DNA of 64,000 bases from an uncultured Aurantimonas sp. GTDB lineage: Bacteria; Pseudomonadota; Alphaproteobacteria; Rhizobiales; Rhizobiaceae. The notes under the pieces were generated by a model, which saw only the letters and a program-made list of their open reading frames with translations, did not search any database and had not been told where the DNA came from. The stretch covers positions 62,001-126,000 of the forward strand of contig CANKZU010000008.1 of the NCBI GenBank assembly GCA_947488615.1, given 5' to 3'. Below are positions 1-8,453 of this stretch, piece by piece. Position numbers and translations under genes: made by a program. The stretch's first letter is position 1. Every line of letters starts with the position of its first letter.

Positions 1-170
1 GATGAAGCATGCCGCCGGGGGTTGGGTATCGCATCCCCCGCCAAGCATCGGCGCCAAGAACCTGGATATGGCCGGCCGAATGAGGGCCCATCACCGAAGG
101 TTGGTATAACCGACGGTCTACCCGGCACGGCCCAAACGGACATCCTGTCGAAAGCCCACGGCGAGAACTC
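1..170. other. Intergenic, left edge
   Basis: No gene is supported here. A short C/G hairpin (arms at 16-21 and 35-40) lies downstream of the putP stop but has no T-run, so I do not call it a terminator. Confidence 0.4.
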
Positions 171-1676
171 TCATTCCGCCGGACTTGCCATTTCACCAGG
201 CATGGGGCGGAACTCGCCCGACGCCTCGGTGGCGAGACTGACGGCGTAGATTGCCAGAAGGGCTGCGAAGAAACCCGGAATCATCTCGTAGACGCCCGGC
301 CCGCCGAGGAAACTGTCACTCCAGCCGAGGAAGATCCAGACGATGACGGTGGCAGCGCCCGTGACCAAGCCGGCGACAGCGCCAGCGCCGGTCATCCGCT
401 TCCAGGTAAGCGCGAGGATGATGAGCGGTCCGAAGGCAGCGCCGAATCCGGCCCAGGCATTGGCGACGAGACCCAGGACCTGCGAGTCCGGGTCGCCGGC
501 AATGACGGCCGCGGCGACGGCGACAAGAAGCACGCAAACCCGTCCGACATTCACCATTTCTCTTTCGCTCGCCTCCTTGCGCAGGAACAGGCGGTAGAAG
601 TCTTCCGTGAGCGAGGAGGACGAAACGAGAAGCTGGCTGGAAATGGTGCTCATGATTGCGGCAAGCAGCGCGGCAAGCAGGAAGCCGGTGATCAACGGGT
701 GAAACAGAAGATCCGCCAGGACGATGAAGATCGTCTCGGGGTCGTCCATCGAAAGGCCGTTTCGCACGACATAGGCGCGGCCGAAGATGCCGAGGCCGAT
801 CGCTCCGATCAGCGAGACGGCCATCCACGTCATGCCGATATTACGCGCTGCCGGCACGTCCTTGACGCTGCGGATCGCCATGAATCGAACAATGATGTGC
901 GGCTGGCCGAAATAGCCGAGGCCCCAGGTGACGGCCGATAGAAACCCGATCGCGCTCAGGCCGTTGGTCAGGGATAGGAAGTTCGGATCGACGGTACGGA
1001 GCGTCTCGGCCGCCTGATCGAATCCGCCGCCGCTGGTCAGAACAACCGTAGGCATCAGAACCAGCGCGATCATCATGATGCAGCCCTGGACGAAATCGGT
1101 CAGGCTGACGGCGAGAAAGCCGCCGACGACCGTATAGGTAAGCACGATGCCCAGGGTCAGCCAGATACCCACCGAGTAGTCGCTCATCGTACCGACATCG
1201 ATGACGTTTCCGAAAGCGCTCTCGAAGAGCTTGCCGCCGGCAACAAGCCCCGACGCGGTATAGACAGAAAAGAAAAGCACGATGATAATCGCCGACACCG
1301 TTCTGAGCGCGATGGCCTTGCTCGGAAACCGCTTTGCCAAAAATTCGGGAATGGTAAGGCTATTGTCGTAGCGCTGCGTCTGTTCGCGCAGGCGCGGCGC
1401 GACGATGATCCAATTGGCGAGCGCTCCGACGAAAAGCCCGACGCCGATCCAAGCTTCAACGAGGCCGGTCGCGTAGAGCGCACCAGGAAGGCCCAAGAGC
1501 AGCCAACCGCTCATGTCCGATGCCCCGGCGGACAGAGCCGCGACCGCCGGACTCAGTTGCCGGCCGCCCAGCATGTATTCTTCGGAATTCGCGGTAGATT
1601 TTCGCCAAGCATAGAAGCCGATGCCGAGCATGAGTCCAAAATAGAGCAAAAGGCTGATCCAAATTCCGATATGCAC
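171..1676 (-). CDS. putP: Sodium/proline symporter PutP
   Basis: This is an inner-membrane SSS-family (solute:sodium symporter) protein that imports L-proline with Na+. The protein is full of hydrophobic helices and carries PutP hallmarks: ALSAGASDMSGWLLLGLPGA near residue 50, GLGYFGQPHI in the middle, and AWAGFGAAFGPL near the end. I place the start at a GTG at 1676, which lies about 5 nt after an AGGGAGG ribosome-binding site and gives 501 residues, almost exactly the length of E. coli PutP. An in-frame TTG at 1739 would add about 21 residues that do not look like PutP. No putA lies in the window, so the gene stands alone. The family assignment is firm; proline as sole substrate is inferred from family. 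Confidence 0.93.
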   Translation of the reverse strand: MHIGIWISLLLYFGLMLGIGFYAWRKSTANSEEYMLGGRQLSPAVAALSAGASDMSGWLLLGLPGALYATGLVEAWIGVGLFVGALANWIIVAPRLREQTQRYDNSLTIPEFLAKRFPSKAIALRTVSAIIIVLFFSVYTASGLVAGGKLFESAFGNVIDVGTMSDYSVGIWLTLGIVLTYTVVGGFLAVSLTDFVQGCIMMIALVLMPTVVLTSGGGFDQAAETLRTVDPNFLSLTNGLSAIGFLSAVTWGLGYFGQPHIIVRFMAIRSVKDVPAARNIGMTWMAVSLIGAIGLGIFGRAYVVRNGLSMDDPETIFIVLADLLFHPLITGFLLAALLAAIMSTISSQLLVSSSSLTEDFYRLFLRKEASEREMVNVGRVCVLLVAVAAAVIAGDPDSQVLGLVANAWAGFGAAFGPLIILALTWKRMTGAGAVAGLVTGAATVIVWIFLGWSDSFLGGPGVYEMIPGFFAALLAIYAVSLATEASGEFRPMPGEMASPAE

Positions 1677-2047
1677 ACGGCCTCCCTGGGTTTGTAGCCT
1701 TATCGATTTCAGCCTCTTCCGATGATGCTCCGATTGCAAGTGTTAGTTGATTTCCCGACTGCAAAAGAGACGGATGGATGAGAAAAAGGCCCGGCAAACG
1801 CGGGCTGAAGCGCGGCGACTGCGGTCTACCCTTCCACGAGCGAAACGTAAAATGGGATCCGTGTGCCGAATCCCTTGAGGTCGCTGTCGAAGGCAAGGGC
1901 GAGGACGATCGCGTGGGGCCGGGCCGGCTTGTGTGCGAACATCCGAGCGAAACAGGGAAATCCACCCCGACGCACAAGCGCCCCGGCACGAGGCCGGGGC
2001 GCTGCAATCCATGGCGGCGGAGCGGAACGCCCCGCCCTACGACATCA
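1677..2047. other. Intergenic, putP to transglycosylase
   Basis: About 370 bases with no supported gene. It holds the putP promoter region and the hairpin at 1977-2003. A plus-strand open frame runs through it into the transglycosylase but is an antisense shadow. Confidence 0.5.
1977..2003 (-). terminator. Hairpin downstream of lytic transglycosylase
   Basis: A perfect 11-bp GC-rich stem (1977-1987 with 1993-2003) encloses a 5-nt loop, 45 bp after the transglycosylase stop. The U-tract on the minus strand is weak, so it may be Rho-assisted or simply stabilise the 3' end. Confidence 0.5.
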
Positions 2048-2875
2048 TCAGTTGGCGAGCTTGGAGGCGAACAGCGCCAGCGCCTTCTGGTAGACACCGG
2101 CCCGGTTCCAGTCGCGCAGCACCGAGAAATTCGGCTGCCCCTCCTGGTATCCGGCGCCCGGCCGCCAGCCATGCTGGCGCAGGAAGTTCGCGGTCGAGGC
2201 AAGCACGTCGGCCTTGGAATTGATCAGGTCGCGCCGGCCGTTGCCGTCGCCGTCGACGGCGAAGCGCAGATAGTTCTTGGCCAGGAACTGGGTCTGGCCG
2301 ATCTCGCCGGCCCAGGCGCCACGCATATTTTCCGGCCGCATATCGCCGCGATCGACGATCGCCAAGGCCGCCAGCAGTTCCTCGGTGAAGAAGGCCGAGC
2401 GGCGGCAATCATAGGCCAGCGTCGCCAGCGAGCTGAAGATGTTCATGTTGCCGGAATTCGCGCCGAAGCCGGTCTCCATACCCCAGATCGCGACGAGAAC
2501 CTCCTTCTGGACGCCGTAGCGCTGTTCGATGGAGTTCAATAGGCCGGCGTTCTTCTGGATGATCCCTTTGCCCTTCTTGACGAAGGACGCCGGCGCCCGG
2601 CGCTGCATGAAGGCCTCGAGCGACAGCTTCATCGAATGCTGGTTGCGGTCGAGGCTGACGACCTTTTTGCTGTATTTCGTCGGCATCAGCGCCGAATTGA
2701 TTGTGCCGCCCGAAATGCCCGCCCTCTGCGCCTCCTGGGCGAATTGCTGCTTCCATTGATTGAAGCCGCCGGGGCCATTGCCGCACTGGGCGGCAAGCGC
2801 GGGGGCGGCGGTCACGCCGAGCGCCAGCGCCACAGTCGCGGCGAGCGCCCGGATGGATGTCAGTCGAGCCTTCAT
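2048..2875 (-). CDS. Lytic murein transglycosylase (MltB/SLT family)
   Basis: This is a periplasmic enzyme that cleaves the MurNAc-GlcNAc bond of peptidoglycan. The chosen ATG at 2875 follows AAGGAAAA and begins a clear signal peptide (MKARL...TAAPALAA), giving 275 residues; an upstream in-frame ATG at 3016 adds an implausible leader. The catalytic glutamate is E134 in WGMETGFG, and the AGEIGQTQF motif later in the domain is typical of the MltB-type SLT_2 domain. No C-terminal peptidoglycan-binding domain is present, and there is no lipobox (the first Cys is C31, after the ALAAQ cleavage site), so it is probably soluble in the periplasm. The family is certain; the exact paralogue name is not. 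Confidence 0.9.
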   Translation of the reverse strand: MKARLTSIRALAATVALALGVTAAPALAAQCGNGPGGFNQWKQQFAQEAQRAGISGGTINSALMPTKYSKKVVSLDRNQHSMKLSLEAFMQRRAPASFVKKGKGIIQKNAGLLNSIEQRYGVQKEVLVAIWGMETGFGANSGNMNIFSSLATLAYDCRRSAFFTEELLAALAIVDRGDMRPENMRGAWAGEIGQTQFLAKNYLRFAVDGDGNGRRDLINSKADVLASTANFLRQHGWRPGAGYQEGQPNFSVLRDWNRAGVYQKALALFASKLAN

Positions 2876-3274
2876 GGGGTTTTCCTTGTTCAGAAGCATT
2901 GAAAGCGACCGCCTGAGCCGGCCGTGTGTCGAAGTTGCGGGATTGAGCAGACAGCGATCCGCCGCTAACGCGAGCGGAGCGCCAAGCGAATTTCCGCCGT
3001 TATCGTCGCCAAGCATTGTGAAGCCATTGGGTTTCTTACCCTATTAGGCCATCCTTGCGTAGTGCAGGGATGCGACAATGTCCTTCGGCGTAACACATTT
3101 GGTGAACGGATCGTTCCTGAGGCAGCCGTGCGGGTATTCGGCGGCGTGCGGCTGCGGCCCCTGGAAGTATGATCGGCCACCGATTGGTCGCATGACCGCC
3201 ATCGTCATTGACCGCAACGGAATGATCCGTCGCCCTTAACGATTTTTTGCCGGACAGTCGGGCAGATTGGGCAC
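2876..3274. other. Divergent intergenic region
   Basis: About 400 bases between the divergent transglycosylase and PAS-GGDEF-EAL genes. It must hold both promoters. I see no further gene and no convincing operator. Confidence 0.5.
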
Positions 3275-5794
3275 ATGAGCGACGCCGACACGCCCCCTCC
3301 CTGCCTATCCATCGACGCCCTGCCGGACGGCAAGGAGGCGCAACGCTGGCGCTTCGCATTGGAAAGCGCCGGCTTCGGGGTCTGGGACGCGGATCTGGTC
3401 GCTGGGACCTGCTATTACTCGCCGAGTTGGAAACAGATGCTCGGATACGCCGAGGACGAACTCGACGGCGATCCCGATTTGTGGCTGGCTTTCATCCATC
3501 CTGCCGATCGGCGGTTGGCCCTCGACAGCGGTGAGCGTCACATCGCTGGCGAAACGACAGGGATCGAGACCGAATTCCGGTTGCGGCACAAGGAGGGCCA
3601 CTGGCTCTGGGTTCTCGACCGCGGGCGAGTGGTGGAACGCGATGCGAACGGCCGGCCGACGCGGATGATCGGCGCCCAGACCGACATCACCGCGCAAAAG
3701 AACGTCGAGCGCCAGCTGGCGCTGCTCAACGAGCGCATTCAACTGGCGCTCGATGCGGGCCGGGTCGGCCTGTGGCAGTTTGAGACGGAGAGCGGCCGCC
3801 TCCTCTGGGACCAGCGCATACGCGACATCTATGGCATCGGCCCCGGCCCGACCGAAGTGCCGCGATCGACCTGGCATGATCGCCTTCACCCGGACGATGC
3901 GGCTGCGGCAGAGCGCGCCATCGCGATCACGGCCGAAACCGGCGAGCCGATGAAGACCTCCTACCGGATCGTCAAGCCGAACGGCGAGGTCCGGCATCTG
4001 CACGCGCTGGCCCGGTTGGTGCACTACGCGGACGCGCCGCCGCTGCTGGTGGGCAGCATCTGGGACATCACCGAGCAGGTTCAGAACGCTGCGGCGCTCG
4101 CGGCCGAAAAGGAATGTCTGCGCATCACGCTTCAGTCGATCGGCGACGCGGTCATCAGCACCGACGTCGGCAACCGCATCACCTTCGCCAATCCCGCCGC
4201 GGCGCGTCTGCTGCGCAGCGCCCAAGCGGCGCTTGTGGGAGCCAATATCGACGACGTCTTTCCCCTGGTCGACGAAGAGACGGAGGCACCGCTCGCCTCC
4301 TCGACCCACCGGGCTGTCCTGTCACGCCGCACCGTGGATCGCGAAGAGAATGCGATTTTCGTGCGAAACGACGGCAGCGGGCGGGCGGTCCGCGATCTTG
4401 CCTCGCCGATCATCGACCCCGATGGCCAGGTGGTGGGCGCGGTTCTCGTGATCCAGGATATCACCAACGCCCGCGCGTTGCAGCGCCAACTCGCCTACGC
4501 TGCGCGGCATGATTCCTTGACCGGGCTGTTGAACAGGGTGGCGTTCGAGGAAAACCTGCAGGCCGCCATTGGCAGTCGCGACCGCGCGCTCCTCTATCTG
4601 GACCTCGATCGCTTCAAGATGATCAACGACACGGTCGGCCATGCGGCGGGCGACGCATTGCTGAAGATGGTCGCGAGCACGCTGACGGGATTTCTGCCGT
4701 GCGGTACCGTCGTGGGACGTCTGGGCGGCGATGAATTCGCCGCCGTGGTTCCGATCGCCGACATGGACGATGCGACCACGATCGCCTCGGAACTGCTGGC
4801 TGAAATACGCACCCGGCGGCTGCCTTGGGCCGGCAAACACCACGAGATCGGAGCCAGCATCGGCATCGCCGCCATCGATGATCCAGAGCTGGATCTCGAA
4901 ACCGCCACGGCGCGCGCCGATGCCGCCTGCTACGCGGCAAAATCCGCGGGGCGCAACCGCGTGTCCACCTACTCGGCCAGCGTCGGGGCCGCGCAACGAA
5001 ACCTGGCTCAGATCCAGGTCGCGTCGGGCTTGGCCGACGCGCTCGCCGAACGGCGCCTGGTGGTCTTCGGGCAGGAAATTCGCGATCTCGACTCCCCCTC
5101 CCAACAGGGTCGCCATATCGAGATCCTTTGTCGAATGACGGCCGTGGACGGCTCGATTATTCCCCCGGCCCAGTTCATTCCGGCCGCGGAGCGATTCGGT
5201 CTGATGGGCTCCGTCGATCGCTGGATCATCGAACATACGCTCGAAACCCACGCCGCCAGCCTGAAGGCGAACGGTCTGTCGATCGCCATCAATCTGTCGG
5301 CCAACACGCTGAGCGACCCCGAGCTGTGGCCGTTCGTCAAGGACATCATCGAACGCACCAAGATCGAGCCGGCCTGTCTCGTCTTCGAGATCACCGAGAC
5401 GGCGGCAGTCGACAATTTCGTCGCGGCCGAACGTTTCGTGCGTGACGCCCGCAGGGCCGGCTGCCGCATCAGCCTCGACGATTTCGGCGCGGGCCTGAGT
5501 TCCTTCGCCTATCTCAAACGCTTCCGGGTCGACAGCATCAAGATCGACGGCGCCTTCGTCCGAAACCTGGCGAAAAGCCGCTTTGATCGGGCGGTCATCG
5601 CCTCGATCGGCACGATCGCCCATGAACTGGGCGTCGATGTCATCGCCGAGCGGATCGAGGACGCGGAATCCGTCGCCATTCTGCGCTCGCTCGGCATTGG
5701 CTATGGCCAGGGATTTCTCTTCCACCGGCCGCAGCCGCTCGATGAGCTCTTGCAGACGCGACAGGACGCGGGTGTTGTTCGCAAGGCGAACTGA
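3275..5794 (+). CDS. PAS-GGDEF-EAL cyclic-di-GMP signalling protein
   Basis: This 839-residue protein probably makes and/or degrades the second messenger cyclic di-GMP. Three PAS sensor domains lie in tandem (about residues 24-140, 145-265 and 275-395), each ending in a GxxxDIT-type PAC motif. A GGDEF domain follows (about 400-565; intact GGDEF at 484-488 and RHDSLTGLLNR at its start), then an EAL domain (about 585-830). In the EAL domain the signature is EIL at 616-618, but other active-site elements are present (INLSAN, FEITET, DDFGAG at 735-740, SIKIDGAFV). There is no signal peptide or membrane segment, so the sensor input is cytoplasmic. It stands alone, convergent with the Usp gene. Which activity dominates cannot be read from sequence. 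Confidence 0.93.
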   Translation: MSDADTPPPCLSIDALPDGKEAQRWRFALESAGFGVWDADLVAGTCYYSPSWKQMLGYAEDELDGDPDLWLAFIHPADRRLALDSGERHIAGETTGIETEFRLRHKEGHWLWVLDRGRVVERDANGRPTRMIGAQTDITAQKNVERQLALLNERIQLALDAGRVGLWQFETESGRLLWDQRIRDIYGIGPGPTEVPRSTWHDRLHPDDAAAAERAIAITAETGEPMKTSYRIVKPNGEVRHLHALARLVHYADAPPLLVGSIWDITEQVQNAAALAAEKECLRITLQSIGDAVISTDVGNRITFANPAAARLLRSAQAALVGANIDDVFPLVDEETEAPLASSTHRAVLSRRTVDREENAIFVRNDGSGRAVRDLASPIIDPDGQVVGAVLVIQDITNARALQRQLAYAARHDSLTGLLNRVAFEENLQAAIGSRDRALLYLDLDRFKMINDTVGHAAGDALLKMVASTLTGFLPCGTVVGRLGGDEFAAVVPIADMDDATTIASELLAEIRTRRLPWAGKHHEIGASIGIAAIDDPELDLETATARADAACYAAKSAGRNRVSTYSASVGAAQRNLAQIQVASGLADALAERRLVVFGQEIRDLDSPSQQGRHIEILCRMTAVDGSIIPPAQFIPAAERFGLMGSVDRWIIEHTLETHAASLKANGLSIAINLSANTLSDPELWPFVKDIIERTKIEPACLVFEITETAAVDNFVAAERFVRDARRAGCRISLDDFGAGLSSFAYLKRFRVDSIKIDGAFVRNLAKSRFDRAVIASIGTIAHELGVDVIAERIEDAESVAILRSLGIGYGQGFLFHRPQPLDELLQTRQDAGVVRKAN

Positions 5795-5846
5795 CGGCGC
5801 ATCCCGCAGCCCGGAGGCGCGCGCGAGGTGGACAAGGCGGCAGGAT

Positions 5847-6689
5847 CTAATGCGCGATGAGAACCGGCACGGTGGCCTTGGTCATGATGTGACGCGTCGC
5901 GCCGCCGAAAATCATCTGCCGCAGGCGGCTCTGGGTATAGGCGCCCTTGATCAGCAGATCCCCGCCAAGCGCCTGCACATGCTCGAGCACGGCTTGGCCG
6001 GGCGAGGATTCGCCACCGCGCGTCGTGGCCTCGGCCGCGATACCCGCCCGCGCCAGATTGCGCGCCAGACTCTCACCGCTCGGGCCATCGACCTCCCATC
6101 CTTCGACGCTAAGGACGATCACCCGCTGCGCCTTTCGAAGGATCGGCATGGCCAACGCGACGGTTCTGGCGGTTTCGGTGCTGCCGTTCCAGGCGATCAC
6201 GACGGTCGTGCCGATCGTCGTCGCCCCCGACGGTGGCGCCAGCAGGAGCGGGCGGCCGCTTTCGAAAAGCGCCGCCTCGACAGTCGCGACCCGGGTCGGC
6301 TCTCCAGCGACCGTCGGGCGGCCCAGGACGATCAGGTCGAACAGCCGCCCATAACTGCCAATGTGCATGTCCGTCGCCAAATGCCGGCCGGCCCAACCGA
6401 AAGAGGGCGCGTTCGACCCGTCGCTGTAGGGCGGCACACCGGCCTGGCTCATGAACTCATCGAAGGCGCGATGCGCCTGGTCCATGAGTTTTTGTTGCGA
6501 ATCGAGGTCGAGCGTCGGCGCAGCGACGATGAACTCCGCCGAAACGACCTCCGGCAACTCGGGGCGCTGCGCGATGCCTTCAATGTAGCTACCGAACAGA
6601 TCGGCCACGCGACGCGCGGTCTCCAGTACCGGCCACATCCGCCCATCCGAATTGACCGGAACGAGAATGTTCCTCATGGCGCTTGTCAT
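5847..6689 (-). CDS. Universal stress protein, tandem UspA
   Basis: A 280-residue cytoplasmic protein with two Usp-like halves. The N-terminal half starts RNILVPVNSD; the C-terminal half starts TTVVIAWNGS and ends in the nucleotide-binding pattern GAYTQSRLRQMIFGGATRHI. Tandem Usp proteins of this size are common in alphaproteobacteria and are usually linked to stress survival; no specific target can be named. Both possible ATG starts (6689 and 6677) lack a clear ribosome-binding site, and the dispersed repeat at 6697 begins only 8 bp upstream of the first ATG, so repeat insertion may have reshaped its promoter or leader. Confidence 0.88.
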   Translation of the reverse strand: MTSAMRNILVPVNSDGRMWPVLETARRVADLFGSYIEGIAQRPELPEVVSAEFIVAAPTLDLDSQQKLMDQAHRAFDEFMSQAGVPPYSDGSNAPSFGWAGRHLATDMHIGSYGRLFDLIVLGRPTVAGEPTRVATVEAALFESGRPLLLAPPSGATTIGTTVVIAWNGSTETARTVALAMPILRKAQRVIVLSVEGWEVDGPSGESLARNLARAGIAAEATTRGGESSPGQAVLEHVQALGGDLLIKGAYTQSRLRQMIFGGATRHIMTKATVPVLIAH

Positions 6690-6696
6690 TCAACGC

Positions 6697-6801
6697 TAGA
6701 GCATCGGGCCAAAAAGCGGATCCGGTTTTTGATAACTCCGATGCTCAATCAAAATGTTACCGCGTCCTTTGTGCGTCCGGATGGACGCCCGGCACGCTAG
6801 A
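6697..6801 (+). repeat. Dispersed palindromic repeat, copy 1
   Basis: About 104 bp starting AGAGCATCGG and containing two palindromic modules: GAGCATCGG...CCGATGCTC, then GTGCGTCC..GGACGC. It matches the reverse complement of 7822-7925 over its whole length with scattered differences. Both ends of this copy carry CGCTAGA. It resembles the short intergenic mosaic elements known from rhizobial genomes, but I cannot name the family. Confidence 0.8.
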
Positions 6802-6858
6802 GAGCAGGGAAGCTTGGAATTCGCGGACCATCAATGACGTCCGCCAAGGCGAAATCCA

Positions 6859-6909
6859 GGAGTGGCTAGGGAGAGCCTTCTACGACTTTAGCGGCTCATC
6901 AGCCACTCC
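6859..6909 (+). ncRNA. Nested hairpin, possible structured RNA
   Basis: A perfect 9-bp outer stem GGAGTGGCT/AGCCACTCC (6859-6867 with 6901-6909) encloses a 5-bp inner stem GAGCC/GGCTC (6873-6877 with 6893-6897). A second hairpin follows at 6931-6965 (CCGC and GGGG pairing with CCCC and GCGG). No coding frame explains them. Transcription is not shown. Confidence 0.35.
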
Positions 6910-7191
6910 CGGAGACCTGTCAGTGAGAAGCCGCTACGCGGGGACCCGAACATCAGCCCCGGCGGTTGTCGCGGCATCGTACATAGGTGGTTCCATGGAG
7001 ACCTCCCCGGCGTCTTATACGCAAGGAAAGACTACGCCCGCACCTAGCGGCGTCAAGGGAATTTTTCGCCGTTTTGCGCCAATCCGCAACGATCGATCGT
7101 GATAGCGCCGCGATCCCGCCCCCAGCGCAGCATCTGATCATCACCGGAATGGACGACCCGCGGTCGCATCGCAGTGGCCGGCAAAATCTCG

Positions 7192-7217
7192 GCGCATCCC
7201 CCATTTGAGGGATGCGT
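7192..7217 (+). other. Hairpin GCGCATCCC/GGGATGCGT
   Basis: A 9-bp stem with one G-U pair at its base and an 8-nt loop. No T-run follows. Its role is unknown. Confidence 0.4.
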
Positions 7218-7280
7218 CAAGAACTTACCGATGGTGAAATAGCGATGTTCTTCGAGAGGTCGTCGGCCTCGCGAAAAACT

Positions 7281-7321
7281 CATCGCTCGCCGTCAACTGC
7301 CCCAAGAAACGGCGAGCGATG
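7281..7321 (+). other. 13-bp perfect inverted repeat
   Basis: CATCGCTCGCCGT at 7281-7293 pairs perfectly with ACGGCGAGCGATG at 7309-7321 across a 15-nt loop. ACTTTGTTT follows on the plus strand, so it could act as a weak terminator, but no plus-strand gene lies just upstream. Confidence 0.5.
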
Positions 7322-7581
7322 ACTTTGTTTCGCGGATCCACGCCCCGCCTGGCGGCGCCGTCCGCCGGCAATACCCTCGCTCCGCTACACATTCGACGAC
7401 GGCCGCCGCTTCCGGCGAGTTGTGGTGGCTCGGGGCGCCTCGCCCGCGTCAGATCATGCGACCGTGAATTGTCCGCCCGCGCGGCGACGCGTAGGATCGC
7501 GGAACCGGATTATCCGGCATGGGGGCTGGGTTCGCCTATCGCGTTGCGCCTGGCTCCACCCGACAGGGGAGGTCCTTCACG

Positions 7582-7824
7582 ATGAAATTCCTCGTTCTTG
7601 CCACGGCGGCGGCGGTCGGCTTTGCCGCCCCGGCCTTCGCGTTCCAATGTCCCGCCGACATCGCGACCATCGATCAGGCGTTGGCGACCAAGCCACTGAG
7701 CGATGCCGACCGCGCCAAGGTCAACGCGCTCCGTCAAGAGGGCGCGCGATTGCATGCGGCCGGCTCACACGCGCAATCGGTGCAAACGCTCGCGCAGGCG
7801 AAGCAGATCCTGGGCGTCCGCTAG
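7582..7824 (+). CDS. Small exported protein, unknown function
   Basis: An 80-residue protein with a clear signal peptide (MKFLVLATAAAVGFAAPAFA) and a short, helical mature part with a single Cys (FQCPAD). The start follows a good AGGGGAGGT ribosome-binding site at 7564-7572; an in-frame ATG at 7519 lacks one. It is probably periplasmic. I do not recognise the family. The TAG stop lies inside the first bases of the second dispersed repeat, so the gene's 3' end, and possibly its terminator, come from the repeat. Confidence 0.7.
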   Translation: MKFLVLATAAAVGFAAPAFAFQCPADIATIDQALATKPLSDADRAKVNALRQEGARLHAAGSHAQSVQTLAQAKQILGVR

Positions 7825-7925
7825 AGCGCCGTGCGTCCCTTCGGACGCACAAGGGACGCTCTACCGCTTTGATTGAGCATCGGAATGATCCAAAAGCCGG
7901 ATTCCACTTTTTGGTCCGATGCTCT
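7822..7925 (-). repeat. Dispersed palindromic repeat, copy 2
   Basis: Inverted copy of the element at 6697-6801. An 8-bp hairpin GTGCGTCC/GGACGCAC (7831-7838 with 7843-7850) lies just after the stop of the 80-aa gene and could end its transcript. The other module pairs GAGCATCGG with CCGATGCTC. Confidence 0.8.
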
Positions 7926-8048
7926 GGAAACAAACGCGCCCGCATTCGGTCGATCGCCACCAGCGGGCGCAACAAGCGGCGCGATACCGGCCATGATCGC
8001 AACCCGCGATCGCCTTCCGAGGACCCTCGTACGCCGGCCGGGTTCACC

Positions 8049-8453
8049 TTACAGCGGTATCATCCGCTTGTGCTCCAACCGCATGCCTTCCCGCAGAACC
8101 TCGATCGGGCCAGGAAACGCGATGACGAAGGCAAGATCGATATTGAGAAACCGCCGGCCATTCGAGATGGTCTCGTAAATCTGGATGTCGAGGTCCTCGT
8201 CGTTGCCGAGGAAGTCTTTGCGAACAAATTCGGTGAGCTGGGCTTCGTCGGTGACGTGTTTAACAAGCACGAAGCGCTGCACGCTGTTGGCGGCATGTTT
8301 CAGATCGTTGTCGAGATAGCCGACATAACCGAACCCAAACAGGCCGAACACCATCAGGAAGAACGGCACGCTCACCGCCGCGAACTCGATCGAGGTCGTC
8401 CCTTGCCGGCCTTGGAGAAAACGCCTGATTGCTCCGACGCCCGTACCGCTCAT
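8049..8453 (-). CDS. TadE/TadF-like pseudopilin
   Basis: A 134-residue protein with the TadE-type N-terminus: a short basic stretch, then GTTSIEFAAVSVPFFLMVFGLFGFGY, where a Glu at the fifth residue of the hydrophobic segment is the pilin-like hallmark. Its ATG overlaps the stop of the upstream TadE-like gene (ATGA), so the two are translationally coupled. Proteins of this family are minor pseudopilins of Flp/Tad pili, processed by a prepilin peptidase and held in the inner membrane. No Tad ATPase, secretin or prepilin peptidase lies in the window. Confidence 0.85.
   Translation of the reverse strand: MSGTGVGAIRRFLQGRQGTTSIEFAAVSVPFFLMVFGLFGFGYVGYLDNDLKHAANSVQRFVLVKHVTDEAQLTEFVRKDFLGNDEDLDIQIYETISNGRRFLNIDLAFVIAFPGPIEVLREGMRLEHKRMIPL

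Larger units (their letters stand above)
6690..7581. other. Hairpin-rich non-coding island
   Basis: Nearly 900 bases without a convincing gene. It contains one copy of the dispersed repeat (6697-6801), a nested hairpin (6859-6909), a second imperfect hairpin (6931-6965), and hairpins at 7192-7217 and 7281-7321. Open frames here are short, overlap each other and the repeat, and lack ribosome-binding sites. Confidence 0.6.

Noticed and set aside
6683..7102. 139-codon plus-strand open frame across the repeat
   Set aside because: It runs through the dispersed repeat and two hairpins, has no ribosome-binding site and shows no family resemblance.
7053..7283. 76-codon minus-strand open frame
   Set aside because: It overlaps the hairpin at 7192-7217, has no upstream site and no recognisable features.
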